A model generated the notes under the pieces. That model was given only the letters and a program-made list of their open reading frames with translations, was not told the origin of the DNA and searched no databases. DNA of 64,000 nt from Ypsolopha sequella. Its lineage: Eukaryota > Arthropoda > Insecta > Lepidoptera > Ypsolophidae. Shown here in pieces: positions 37,301-43,371 of the stretch; the first letter of the stretch is position 1, and the number at the start of each line of letters is the position of its first letter. The translations under genes were made by a program, and so were the position numbers. The stretch is taken from positions 3,047,201 to 3,111,200 of the forward strand of contig OW203984.1 in assembly GCA_934047225.1 (NCBI GenBank), written 5' to 3'.

Positions 37301-40300
37301 GACAACAAATCTTTTGTCTGTCAGTCAGTTAATCAGCAAAGGCAACAAAGTATCGTTTTCAGATAGTGGTTGCAAAATCTTCAATAAAGAAGATGATTTA
37401 GTGGCTACAGCGTGTTTGGTCAACGGAGTATACAAGTTAAATATGCCAGAGTACTTAGCAGCTACAGCAGTGATGTCAAGTGACATTTGGCATCGTAGAT
37501 TAGGACATGTCAACAGTAAATATATGAATAAGATGCAGAACGCAGTAGAAGGGTTGACACTTGATAAGAAAGCCACAGTAACAAAGGCGTCATGTGTAGT
37601 GTGCTGTGAAGCCAAACAGACTCGTTTACCATTTCCACAAGAGGGTAACAGGTGTAATGAATTGCTGCAAATAGTGCACACAGATATCTGTGGTCCCATG
37701 GAGAATGTTTCGATCGGAGGATCAAGATATTTTATGTTACTAGTGGATGACTACAGTCGTATGACCTACATTTACTTTCTGAAACAAAAAAGTGAAGCAT
37801 TTGAGAGCTTTAAAAAGTTTCAAGCCAAAGTGGAAAATCAGTTATGTAAGAAAATCAAGATTTTGCGGAGTGATAATGGAAAAGAATTCTGCAATATGGA
37901 ATTTGTTGGATATTTAAGCAAAGCAGGTATAATTCATCAAAAGACAAATCCCTACACTCCGGAGCAAAATGGTTTAACTGAGCGCTTCAATCGAAGTGTG
38001 GTTGAAAAAGCCAAATGTCTTTTATTTGAAGCTGGTCTAAGAAAAGAATTTTGGGCTGAGGCCGCTAACACGGCTGTTTATCTGCAAAATAGGACGGTAG
38101 CTTCAGGTCTCAATGATAGGACACCTTATGAAGTGTGGACGGGCACCAAGCCAGATATAAGTAATCTTAGGATCTTTGGCAGTTTAGTGATGGTGCACGT
38201 ACCTAAGGAAAAAAGACTAAAATGGGACAAAAAATCTGAAAAATGCATTTTAGTAGGCTATCCTGATGACATAAAAGGATACAGAGTTTATAACCCTAAC
38301 ACAAATAAGCTCACAACTAGTCGTGATGTGGTTGTCTTTGAATCTGAATGCGTAGTACTAGTAGAGGAGAATAAGAAGTCCGAGGCAGTATTGGAAGAAC
38401 ATCCAGATTCAGTGGGGGATGGTAACCAGGCAGGTGGGTCAGAAACTTCAACAGATGAATCTCTGACAGATGGAATGCTGACATGTGATGAAACCTACTT
38501 GCCAAGTGATGACTCAGAAAATGAAAGCTTGAGTATGAGTAACATTAATACCAAGATTGGTACTTCTATACCTGCGAGAAAAAGACGGCAGCCAGAAAGA
38601 TATGGTTACAGCAACATCTGTGTTAATAACAGTGGACTGGAAGATGCTGGCCAGCTGACTTTGCAGGAGGCGTTAGAAGGACCAGAGAGAAAACAGTGGT
38701 TAGAAGCTGTGCGGGATGAACTGCAGTGTTTTAATGAAAATGATGCATGGGAACTTGTGGACGTTCCTAAAAATGGTACTATAGTGCAGTGTAAGTGGGT
38801 ACTAAAAAAGAAATATGACAGTGAAAACAAAGTGCGTTATCGTGCCAGGTTGGTGGCAAAAGGTTTTACACAAAAACAAGGTGTTGACTATACTGAAACT
38901 TTTTCGCCTGTTGTTAGGCACAGTACTTTGAGACTTCTATTTGCATTGTCTGTGCAACTTGGGTTAGATGTAACTCATTTAGATGTGAAAACTGCATTTC
39001 TTAATGGAAATTTAGAGGAAAATGTTTATATGCATGTACCAGAACAATTCAGTACTCAGAACTGTGAAAATAAAGTGTTAAAATTAAAAAAGGCTATTTA
39101 TGGTCTTAAACAAGCATCCAGGGCTTGGTATGACAAGGTGGATGGTTGTTTATTAGAAAATGGGTATCAACGATCAAAGTTGGAACCTTGTATGTATTTA
39201 AAAAATAATGATGTCTCTCGAACAATCATTACTCTGTATGTTGATGATTTCTTTATTTTTTCAAATGATGTTTGTAAATGAAACAAATAATTTGAAGAAT
39301 GTACTGAGTAGTCAGTTTAAAATAAAAGACTTGGGACAAGTAAAGCAATGCTTAGGAATGTCTGTAAACATTAATAAAGAAAAAGGTTTTGTAACTTTAA
39401 GTCAAGAAGACTATATTGATCAGTTGTTATGCAAATTCAGTATGACAGATTGTAAAACTGTAGACACTCCAATGGAGAGTAAATTGAACTTGGTTAAAGG
39501 TCAGAATATTACACATCAAGTGCCATACCAGCAACTAATAGGTAGCCTGATGTATTTGGCAGTGCTGACTAGGCCTGATATTGCTTATTCTGTTGGATAT
39601 TTGAGTCAATTTAATAACTGTCATAACGATGAACACTGGTTGTATGCAAAAAGGGTACTTAAGTATTTAAAAAAGACTAAGAATTTTGGTTTGAAGTATT
39701 CTAAAGAGGGTTGTACTGAAATAAAAGGTTATGTTGATGCTGACTGGGCCAGCAACAGTTTAGATCGAAGATCATATACTGGTTTTTGTTTTGTTCTATC
39801 GGGTTGTGTAATTTCTTGGGAATGTAAGAAACAGAAAACAGTGGCTCTATCTAGCACTGAGGCAGAATACATGGGTATTACTGACGCTTGTAAGGAAGCA
39901 ATTTATATCAGAAACCTGCAATATGAAATTACAAATGAAATGTACACAATATCTTTGTTTAATGACAGTCAGAGTGCACAGAAGCTGTCAGTTAATCCAA
40001 TTTTTCATAAAAGATCAAAGCATATTGATGTGAGGTATCATTTTTGTAGAGAATGTATAGCTAACAAAATTATAAATATAGTTTTTATGCCTACAGCAAA
40101 TATGCCAGCTGATTTGTTGACAAAAAGTCTGTGTACAGTGAAACATTATACTTTCTTAAAAGGATTGGGTATTGTTATAGTTTAGGGTGATGTTTGTTGC
40201 ATGTTTTGATATAGTGGGGGTGTTAATTTAATATCAAAATGTAACCCATAGCGCCATCTATGGACAGTTCTATGTAACTATCTAAAACATGATTGATTGT

Positions 40301-42909
40301 CTATTGAATAAAAGTAGTTCCCTCTGGTCACTAGCTGGACAACGACGTTTCATTTATTATCATAAATATCAACCTGACGCTAGAACATCAACAACACCAG
40401 GTTTTCAAGGGTTCATTGGAAGAAATTAGGTCTCTCCTCATATTGAAGAAAATATATTTGATTTATTGATCTTTTATCTAGGGATTCCACCTATTAACAA
40501 TGTATTAATATTTATACTTTTGTCAAAAAAAAATGTTTTCCACTCTCTTTTTTTTGGTTTTCAAACGTTCGTTTCAAAAACGCGGTTAAGAGATCAACTT
40601 ATTTTTTTTTTATAAAATAGGCAATAGAAAATATGAAGGGATGTTATCTAAATCCAATATTTTTTCCCTACAAAATATTTCAGTATTAGCTAAAAACACA
40701 CCAATTTGTTATTTCGCTGCGTGATCACTAGTATTACGCGTCCAAGAACAAGATGACAAAGAGTCAACATATAATCGCCTCTATGAAAAGCAAATAAGGT
40801 CTTTGCCATTAGACTTATTGTGCAGGACGCGTAATAAAAAAAGTTGCTAGGGTATGCCATCCTCTTAATGCATTAAAGAAGTTTTTGTTGTTGTTTCAGA
40901 TGATGACGTGGTGGTTCACGACATTCATGGCGCCCGCCATCAAGGCTAAAGTCCACAACCTGCCGGGAGTGGAGTACCTCTACTCTGTGATGTGTCGCTC
41001 GCAGCTCGAAGTGCCCGCCTTCGTCACGGAGTACGACATGACGGTAAGTAGATGGGAGGGGTTCATTGTAACCATTTTTATATTAACAAGGAGCTATTTC
41101 AACCTATTACAACATATTCGAGGGTTTTGTTTTATATTCATTAATTTTGAACTTAATATTTTATGACATAATTTTTCTACTAAAATCAGTCCGAATGGGA
41201 GTTGCGGGCGGGTTTAGGGTGTCGGCCGCAGGGCTGCTACCTCCAATCGAGTGTTGCGCGCTAACTCCGATGTAAAAAAGCGCTAGATTCCGCTAAACAT
41301 AATTTTTTATAAAAAGCGCCAGAAGAAGCGCTATTTATATGTTGTATATTGGTGGCCTTATTGAAAAGCTGATTGCATTTGGCTTTTAAGAAAAATACGT
41401 CATTTATAGAACCGTAAAGATTTATTAAAAGAATGTAATGATACCAAATTAAATAAAGCAAGTAGAATTATCATCACTGAAAGAAAATTCATTCCAAAAT
41501 AGCGCTAGCTTTCCCAAAATACTTCCGAAAAAGCGCCAAAAATAATGAAACAAAGCTCATTTCGAAATAGCGCTAGATTTTCCGCTAGGCGCTAAAAACG
41601 AATTACGAACGCTAAGCGGTCAAAAAAAGCGCTAGATCTGGCGCGGAATGCGCGTGATTTGTGAAAATTTTCGTGATTTGTCGTGCGTGCGACGACGCCC
41701 GCCTAACATGCCATCTCTTTTGCACGCGTTGAATTTCGCATGCATTTGCTTGAAGTTGATACAAATGAGAATTACGCGGTAGAGCCCCTGGTCGGCCGCC
41801 GCCGCCGCCACTCATGACCGAGCATATACAAGATGACTTTTTGATCATCGTCCAAATTCATACTGGAGGCTTGATAAGTGATCAGTATCTTGGATCAGTT
41901 ACAATTTTTGTGAAATTCGTAAAATGAAATTTCGGCTTTCCATAGAAATTCAGTTCCAGTCCCGAGTGAATCACTATGGGGAGTCGAAATTTCATTTTAC
42001 GAATTTCACCAAAATTGTTATTGATCCATGATACTGATCACTTACCAAGCCACCGGTATGAATTTGGACGATGATCAAAAAGTCACCTTGTATATATATA
42101 TTTTTTATTTAGATTTATTTATAAGGTTAAATAATATTAGTTGGCGAAACTCAAAACATAGGTAGTAGTACTACCGTAGTACTAGTCTATATAAACAACT
42201 GTTTGTATGGGAGCTAAGCGAAATCACAACTTTTTTTTCTCTTTCTCTCATACAAATTGCCCCGATCAGCTGACTGGTCCAGTATGGAAAGGTGAAAACA
42301 AAATTTTAAGAATTTCGCTTAGCTCCCATACAAACAGTTGTTCATATAGACTAGGACTACCTATGTAATTGAAAATTGTTCTGTTTTAGTTTAATTATGT
42401 GTAATTAAATTTAGTCATTTATCTAGTAGCTGTAAATCAAAATGTGTAATTATGTTATGTGTTATTTGGGAGCCCGCAGTTCAGATTGTAAAATAAACTC
42501 GTGTTATTTACTATTCATGTGACATATTATTTATTCCGACTATTGTCATTGTCAGCTAGACTGAGAGTATAGACAAGTCATGTCTATGGCGGCATAGATA
42601 ACTAAACACAGATTATCTCTTAGGTAGTGTTGGGCCCGCTGCCCAATGTTGTGAATTTTCTTTACTGTTAATAAATGATTTTTATGTTATGTTTTAAGTT
42701 TCGCCAACTAATATTATTTAACCTTATATAAAATGTGCACCAGAACAGTTAACACTAGTAACACCCCAGTTTAGTTCTGTCTTTATCGTGACTGTATGTG
42801 TTTTGGGTTTTATAAAATTTTTATAGTTTTAAGTAAATTGAATGTATTGTTTCTCTGCCCCCAGATAAACGGTCTGCATTACTTCCAACCAGAGACTAAT
42901 AACACGTAA
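14164..42909 (+). CDS. GDAP2: GDAP2-like protein (CRAL-TRIO part), six exons
   Basis: Coding exons: 14164-14249, 31669-31822, 32791-32930, 33712-33766, 40900-41043 and 42865-42909. They sum to 624 nt (207 residues plus TAA), every junction is GT-AG and every phase matches. The product from about residue 30 follows the C-terminal half of GDAP2, a Sec14-like CRAL-TRIO lipid-binding domain: YERLLRRAHSEDLTE, then GRPVVVFIGKWFP, ALLYLIKLLDP, YVIAYFHTL, KNLKAFYIVHPTFWTK, WWFTTFMAP and a short tail. Known GDAP2 proteins are about 500 residues and carry an N-terminal macro domain; none is seen here, so exon 1 is either the start of a short isoform or an internal exon. The ATG at 14164 is chosen because of an in-frame TAG 51 nt upstream. 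Exons are GC-rich within AT-rich introns. The cellular role of GDAP2 is poorly defined. Confidence 0.85.
14269..14672. mobile_element. Foldback element flanked by TTAA, copy 1
   Basis: TTAA at 14265-14268 and 14673-14676 flanks ends GAGTCGGAGTTCCGAG and CTCGGAATACCGACCC. Nearly the whole 404 bp is inverted (for example GGTTATGGCTTTTTAAG and its complement). The TTAA target suggests a piggyBac-type origin (inference). A copy in inverse orientation lies at 27484-27886. Confidence 0.75.
16090..16410 (-). repeat. Dispersed repeat, inverse copy of 4930-5290
   Basis: It is the reverse-orientation relative of 4930-5290 (for example GTATGAGATATCAAGTTG). It ends directly beside the TTAA-flanked element at 16412. 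Confidence 0.55.
16412..17070. mobile_element. TTAA-flanked element with nested palindrome, copy 1
   Basis: TTAAGGCGCTACGGAAAAAA at the left and ATATATCGCCTTAA at the right give TTAA on both sides with GGCG ends. At 16681-16919 it holds a nested inverted repeat (CCTGC..GCAGG ends, TAGTTGCC arms) that is absent from the copies at 19907-20330 and 21316-21690 and present at 59683-59921. No transposase is present. Confidence 0.7.
17530..17871. mobile_element. MITE with internal 42/43-bp array
   Basis: Ends TATTGTCTGACTTCAACATC and GAAGTTAGACAATGAG match the compact MITE at 5664-5801. The interior at 17562-17816 is six units of 42-43 bp containing TGCTAGAAATGACGTGACAC. CAACGTG and AACTTG variants partly alternate. 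Confidence 0.8.
17911..18192. mobile_element. MITE with about 90-bp terminal inverted repeats
   Basis: The left arm CGTTAAGAGCGGTTT..TCGAAACAGAACACT pairs with the right arm AGTGTTCTGTTTCGA..AAACCGCTCCTAACG. The arms continue through ACTCAATAGTTATT and AATAACTATTGAGT. Confidence 0.75.
18295..18362 (+). repeat. tRNA-like SINE head
   Basis: AACTCAGTCGGT (D-arm/A-box-like), a CCA-containing anticodon-like loop and GGTTCGATTCC (B box) occur in tRNA order. The acceptor stem is not complementary, so it is read as the Pol III head of a SINE. Confidence 0.45.
18622..18726. repeat. Inverted repeat around GACATTGGGACACG
   Basis: ACATAATGTGAGACATTGGG at the left pairs with CCCAATGTCTAATTATGT at the right. 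The hairpin of about 100 bp has a GCACGAGTG core match on both arms. Confidence 0.6.
18990..19470. repeat. 30-bp tandem array GGTAAGTTTTACCGTAACAC
   Basis: Units of about 30 bp (GGTAAGTTTTACCGTAACAC followed by TGGCTGGCTA) occur on both sides of the hAT-type insertion at 19074-19334. Two or three units lie before it and about four after. Confidence 0.85.
19074..19334. mobile_element. hAT-type palindromic MITE inside a tandem array
   Basis: Ends CAGTGGCGTGCACAG and CTGTGCACGCCACTG are flanked by the 8-bp repeat CTGGCTGG at 19066-19073 and 19335-19342. The arms are inverted almost to the centre at CTGCCTACCC. The 8-bp TSD and CAGTGGCG ends fit hAT. Confidence 0.8.
19755..19845. promoter_or_regulatory. 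GC-rich island with CRE and GC boxes
   Basis: Within AT-rich intron 1 of the GDAP2-like gene lies a CpG-dense stretch with a perfect CRE, TGACGTCA (19779-19786). GGGCGG-type boxes lie near 19765-19770, 19795-19800 and in the following GCGGGCGGCGG. Known CREB/ATF and Sp/KLF sites have these shapes. An internal promoter or enhancer is inference, with no transcript evidence. Confidence 0.35.
19907..20330. mobile_element. TTAA-flanked foldback family, copy without insert
   Basis: TTAA at 19907-19910 and 20327-20330 encloses the same core as 59411-60066, in the opposite orientation and without the nested palindrome. Confidence 0.65.
20671..21063 (+). repeat. Repeat family A, copy 2
   Basis: This copy is complete from AGTAGTTTATGCTACAAGGG to CATGCGTTGAAAA. 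It has an extra short hairpin (GAGCGTAGCGAGTGTTTT) between the two foldback arms, shared with the copy at 34348. Confidence 0.75.
21316..21690. mobile_element. TTAA-flanked foldback family, copy without insert
   Basis: It starts TTAAGGCGATATGTAAAAG. The site that carries the nested palindrome in other copies is intact here (AGGTCCTAGATACCG). The right end is eroded. Confidence 0.6.
22396..22664. mobile_element. MITE with ATATCGAGGGCATCAAGC arms
   Basis: The left arm ATATCGAGGGCATCAAGC plus GGGCGTATCTAC is the inverse of the right arm GTAGATACGCC and TTTGATGCCCTCGATAT. The interior is AT-rich. Confidence 0.65.
24786..25633. mobile_element. Large palindrome with TA core and 14-bp flanking repeats
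   Basis: The arms 24874-25150 and 25340-25621 are near-perfect inverted copies (GACAAACTTTATATTTTTTC at the left end). They include a CTCATCAGTGAGGCCG motif, and the centre is a (TA)n tract at about 25158-25330. CTAATTTATTTTGG occurs at 24786-24799 and again at 25620-25633, a possible target duplication. No coding capacity. Confidence 0.75.
25955..26085. repeat. Hairpin with 55-bp arms
   Basis: ATTGCAGTATAGAAACGCAG on the left pairs with the inverse on the right. The pairing continues through AAAGAAAAGTAAA and TTTACTTTTCTTT. The loop is about 25 bp. It is most likely a small MITE; a pre-miRNA is not excluded. Confidence 0.55.
26179..27053. mobile_element. 875-bp foldback element with 8-bp TSD (hAT-like)
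   Basis: TAGGGTGGAGCGA and TCGCTCCACCCTA are the termini, flanked by ATGTACAA at 26171-26178 and 27054-27061. The arms stay partly complementary far inward (AAGTAAGATTTCAGGAAC on one side, its inverse on the other). TAGGG ends and an 8-bp TSD suggest hAT (inference). No transposase. Confidence 0.75.
27484..27886. mobile_element. Foldback element, inverse copy of 14269-14672
   Basis: It has the same 403-bp palindromic element in opposite orientation (GGGTCGGTGTTCCGAG at left, CTCGGAACTCCGACTC at right). The flanks TTA and TTGA are decayed relative to TTAA. Confidence 0.7.
28072..28424 (+). repeat. Repeat family A, copy 3
   Basis: It has the same start and end motifs as 1690-2054, with a shortened first hairpin. 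Confidence 0.7.
29643..29808. mobile_element. Foldback MITE (GGTGTCGATTCG family), copy 2
   Basis: ATGGTGACGATTCG and CGAATCGACACCAT form the ends. The inner arms CCTTATTTGACAGG and CCTGTCAAATAAG pair. Relative of 4402-4562. Confidence 0.65.
30102..30524. mobile_element. hAT-type non-autonomous element with 8-bp TSD
   Basis: Ends CCAGGGGTTCTTGAACTTTT and CAGTTTAAGAAACCCTG are inverted and flanked by TTATAGAG at 30094-30101 and 30525-30532. CAGGGGTTCTT ends are typical of hAT MITEs. The 423-bp interior is non-coding. Confidence 0.8.
30829..31190 (+). repeat. LINE/SINE-like 3' fragment, copy 2
   Basis: Near-identical to 6454-6813, same strand and same 5' breakpoint. The tail is a degenerate TTTTTGAATTATTGAA. 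Confidence 0.6.
31277..31639 (+). repeat. Repeat family A, copy 4, abutting GDAP2 exon 2
   Basis: This complete copy ends at GCACTTGCATTGAAAA only 29 bp before the exon at 31669. The remaining intron is TCTATAATATTATTATTG plus the acceptor. Any branch point further upstream must lie inside the element. Confidence 0.75.
31669..31822 (+). CDS. GDAP2: GDAP2-like exon 2
   Basis: It begins with the last base of a Lys codon after TGTTACAG and encodes YERLLRRAHSEDLTE through VVFIGKWFPISDLDLDK. It ends in phase 0 at AAG before GTTTCT. It starts the CRAL-TRIO region. Confidence 0.85.
31974..31997. repeat. (GAAT)n microsatellite
   Basis: Five to six GAAT units in GDAP2 intron 2, followed by TTTATTTCAGAAAG. 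This may be the tail of a truncated non-LTR element. Confidence 0.5.
32791..32930 (+). CDS. GDAP2: GDAP2-like exon 3
   Basis: Preceded by TGTTTTTCAG. It encodes ALLYLIKLLDPIVRGDY, YFHTLASAGNHPPF and KEVYTVLPYK, and ends in phase 2 before GTAAGT. Degenerate copies of its 3' part and donor follow in the intron. Confidence 0.85.
32972..33225 (+). repeat. Decayed partial copies of GDAP2 exon 3 in intron 3
   Basis: Three blocks (about 32972-33040, 33060-33120 and 33157-33225) repeat the end of exon 3 plus its donor region. The first keeps GTCTACACCGTGCTGCCT, but its donor reads CAAATGAGTC instead of CAAGTAAGTC. Later blocks keep CACACGCCCTTCTTCT and GTCTACA. They look like a tandem partial exon duplication that has lost splice function. 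Confidence 0.7.
33242..33506. mobile_element. Palindromic MITE in GDAP2 intron 3
   Basis: TACAACGTGTAACAGAAAGG and its inverse form the ends of a 265-bp element. Inner pairs include TTACTATGGA and TCCATAGTAA. TA ends fit a mariner-type MITE. Confidence 0.75.
33712..33766 (+). CDS. GDAP2: GDAP2-like exon 4
   Basis: A 55-nt exon after CCGTTTCAG encoding YKKNLKAFYIVHPTFWTK. It ends in phase 0 before GTGAGG. Confidence 0.85.
34348..35307 (+). repeat. Repeat family A, copy 5, split by a non-LTR insertion
   Basis: The left part runs 34348-34550 and the right part 35106-35307. The gap is a minus-strand non-LTR fragment (34551-35105) with a 13-bp duplication of the target. Confidence 0.75.
34551..35105 (-). 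mobile_element. 5'-truncated non-LTR retrotransposon, 3' end of pol
   Basis: On the minus strand it encodes a C-terminal reverse-transcriptase tail with RQTKAVLP, LNRLNLRMMVGLITGHC, LNRHFYNIGL and a C-x2-C..H..C knuckle (SPLCRACMETEETPTHV), ending in a stop at 34634. The element's 3' end is an (AAG)6 tail (34551-34568 on plus as CTT). The target TCAAAAGGACTGT is duplicated at 34538-34550 and 35106-35118. This pattern is typical of Jockey/CR1-type elements; the exact clade is not resolved. Confidence 0.85.
35957..36107 (+). repeat. Copia 5' LTR
   Basis: A 151-bp LTR with TGTTAATTTA start and CATAAATATCA end, identical to 40221-40371. AATAAAAG at about 36043 may be the polyadenylation signal. 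Confidence 0.95.
36276..39281 (+). CDS. Copia Gag-Pol, 5' part (Gag, PR, IN, RT)
   Basis: The 1001-residue frame starts with ATG and the UBN2/Gag-type N terminus of copia elements. Visible in order: a CCHC knuckle (Cys225 to Cys238), aspartic protease motif DSGASG (Asp276), the integrase zinc region (about 405-455), and an integrase catalytic triad Asp470, Asp533, Glu569 with the DD35E spacing. RT follows from about residue 840, with YVDD at 988-991. The frame ends in TGA (39279-39281) soon after YVDD, while homology continues in the +1 frame from 39208. Loss of the frame within RT makes this copy defective unless the shift is bypassed. The order PR-IN-RT is diagnostic of Ty1/copia. Confidence 0.95.
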   Translation: MASSNYVVSVPKLKGRENYSEWAFAAENFLVLEGMLSCIQQAAASKPEAADDARTKAKLVLTIDSSLYVHIKDVKTTKELWDKLKNLFDDSGFTRRISLLRNLISIRLEDCSSMTSYVTQITEAGQKLSGTGFNISDEWIGSLLLAGLPEKFSPMIMAIEHSGMSISTDAIKTKLLDMETDSSAPGGAFVSYKKQKSVLSMVGKDGAHTHPHPSLSKTMARSVKCYKCKQTGHYRNQCPNIGKNSYDSRNNERKQTNAFSTVFLSGNFRKDDWYIDSGASGHLTANEHWMKNVSYEQNIKEIVVANKEKVSVLCSGDVQITTSTDKCEYEVLVEGVLCVPSLTTNLLSVSQLISKGNKVSFSDSGCKIFNKEDDLVATACLVNGVYKLNMPEYLAATAVMSSDIWHRRLGHVNSKYMNKMQNAVEGLTLDKKATVTKASCVVCCEAKQTRLPFPQEGNRCNELLQIVHTDICGPMENVSIGGSRYFMLLVDDYSRMTYIYFLKQKSEAFESFKKFQAKVENQLCKKIKILRSDNGKEFCNMEFVGYLSKAGIIHQKTNPYTPEQNGLTERFNRSVVEKAKCLLFEAGLRKEFWAEAANTAVYLQNRTVASGLNDRTPYEVWTGTKPDISNLRIFGSLVMVHVPKEKRLKWDKKSEKCILVGYPDDIKGYRVYNPNTNKLTTSRDVVVFESECVVLVEENKKSEAVLEEHPDSVGDGNQAGGSETSTDESLTDGMLTCDETYLPSDDSENESLSMSNINTKIGTSIPARKRRQPERYGYSNICVNNSGLEDAGQLTLQEALEGPERKQWLEAVRDELQCFNENDAWELVDVPKNGTIVQCKWVLKKKYDSENKVRYRARLVAKGFTQKQGVDYTETFSPVVRHSTLRLLFALSVQLGLDVTHLDVKTAFLNGNLEENVYMHVPEQFSTQNCENKVLKLKKAIYGLKQASRAWYDKVDGCLLENGYQRSKLEPCMYLKNNDVSRTIITLYVDDFFIFSNDVCK
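39208..40185 (+). CDS. Copia Pol, 3' part (RT end and RNase H), shifted frame
   Basis: This frame is +1 relative to the upstream Gag-Pol frame. It carries the rest of RT (FKIKDLGQVKQCLGM, PYQQLIGSLMYLA, TRPDIAYSVG) and RNase H (VDADWAS, SSTEAEYMG, and the C-terminal NMPADLLTKSL). It ends with TAG at 40183-40185, 35 bp before the 3' LTR. The apparent ATG at its start is internal to RT and not a natural start. Confidence 0.9.
   Translation: MMSLEQSLLCMLMISLFFQMMFVNETNNLKNVLSSQFKIKDLGQVKQCLGMSVNINKEKGFVTLSQEDYIDQLLCKFSMTDCKTVDTPMESKLNLVKGQNITHQVPYQQLIGSLMYLAVLTRPDIAYSVGYLSQFNNCHNDEHWLYAKRVLKYLKKTKNFGLKYSKEGCTEIKGYVDADWASNSLDRRSYTGFCFVLSGCVISWECKKQKTVALSSTEAEYMGITDACKEAIYIRNLQYEITNEMYTISLFNDSQSAQKLSVNPIFHKRSKHIDVRYHFCRECIANKIINIVFMPTANMPADLLTKSLCTVKHYTFLKGLGIVIV
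40221..40371 (+). repeat. Copia 3' LTR
   Basis: Identical to the 5' LTR over 151 bp; preceded by the polypurine tract ATAGTGGGGG. Confidence 0.95.
40900..41043 (+). CDS. GDAP2: GDAP2-like exon 5
   Basis: After TTGTTTCAG it encodes MMTWWFTTFMAPAIKAKVHN, then EYLYSVMCRSQL and PAFVTEYDMT. It is phase 0 at both ends, with donor GTAAGT. It corresponds to the WFFTTF-type segment of GDAP2. Confidence 0.85.
41683..41790. repeat. 108-bp copy of the 10979-11142 MITE right end
   Basis: From GTGCGTGCGACGACGCCCGC to GCGGTAGAGCCCCTG the sequence appears identical to 11035-11142. The left arm of the MITE is missing. Confidence 0.75.
41827..42092. mobile_element. Palindromic MITE TACAAGGTGAC, copy 3
   Basis: A 266-bp palindrome with TACAAGATGAC at left and GTCACCTTGTA at right. 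It lies in GDAP2 intron 5. Confidence 0.85.
42121..42726. mobile_element. TIR element of about 606 bp with nested palindrome
   Basis: The left terminus ATAAGGTTAAATAATATTAG continuing to TTGGCGAAACT is inverted at the right (AGTTTCGCCAACT to AACCTTAT). Within it, 42170-42354 is a separate palindrome with TTTGTATGGGAGCTAAGCG arms. It sits about 140 bp before the last GDAP2 exon. Confidence 0.75.
42865..42909 (+). CDS. GDAP2: GDAP2-like exon 6 (terminal)
   Basis: After TGCCCCCAG it encodes INGLHYFQPETNNT and TAA. It matches the short terminal segment (GPYY-type) of GDAP2. Confidence 0.8.
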   Translation: MNGLHYFQPETNNT

Positions 42910-43272
42910 GCCTCGCTCGCAAACCTTTCAGTTGTTGATAGTGATATGATAACGTTAACTTTTGAATAGTTCGGTAAGCAATGTTAACCCCCTGGTTATT
43001 AGTGTTGTAAGGCCTTCGTTTTGTAAGTGCAACCGTGTAAATAACGATCTACGTGCGACACGTTAAAACCGTTGAAACTTGTTTTTGTCGTCTTTTTGAT
43101 GCTAAATGCTTTCGATTTGTAGACTTGAAATTGTAACATATCGTATCGAAATCGTTTCATCGTTTATTGAATTATATTGAAGGTAATACTTATTCTAAAA
43201 TTGATGTGTTTTATCCCACCTCTAATGATGGATAAAAGAACCGGCTAGATTGCCTAGTTTATATTATTATAT

Positions 43273-43371
43273 CCCCTGCGTTCCGAAATAGAATTATATC
43301 GCTAAAATCGATTACGAAAGTATGAAGTGAATGGCTTATGATCCATTGTAATTCTATTTCGGACCGCAGGG
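43273..43371. mobile_element. Small hairpin MITE, CCCTGCGTTCCGAAATAG ends
   Basis: CCCTGCGTTCCGAAATAGAA pairs with TTCTATTTCGGACCGCAGGG. The loop is about 55 bp. Confidence 0.6.

Larger units (their letters stand above)
35952..40376 (+). mobile_element. Complete Ty1/copia LTR retrotransposon with TSD
   Basis: The 4415-bp element spans 35957-40371 and is flanked by ACCTG at 35952-35956 and 40372-40376. It has two 151-bp LTRs starting TG and ending CA that are identical base for base as read. A primer-binding site GGTTATGGGC begins at 36108, as used by copia elements with initiator tRNA-Met. A G-run polypurine tract ends at 40220. It sits in sense orientation in GDAP2 intron 4. Confidence 0.95.

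Noticed and set aside
37325..37725. Minus-strand frames inside the copia element
   Set aside because: Antisense shadows of the integrase coding region.
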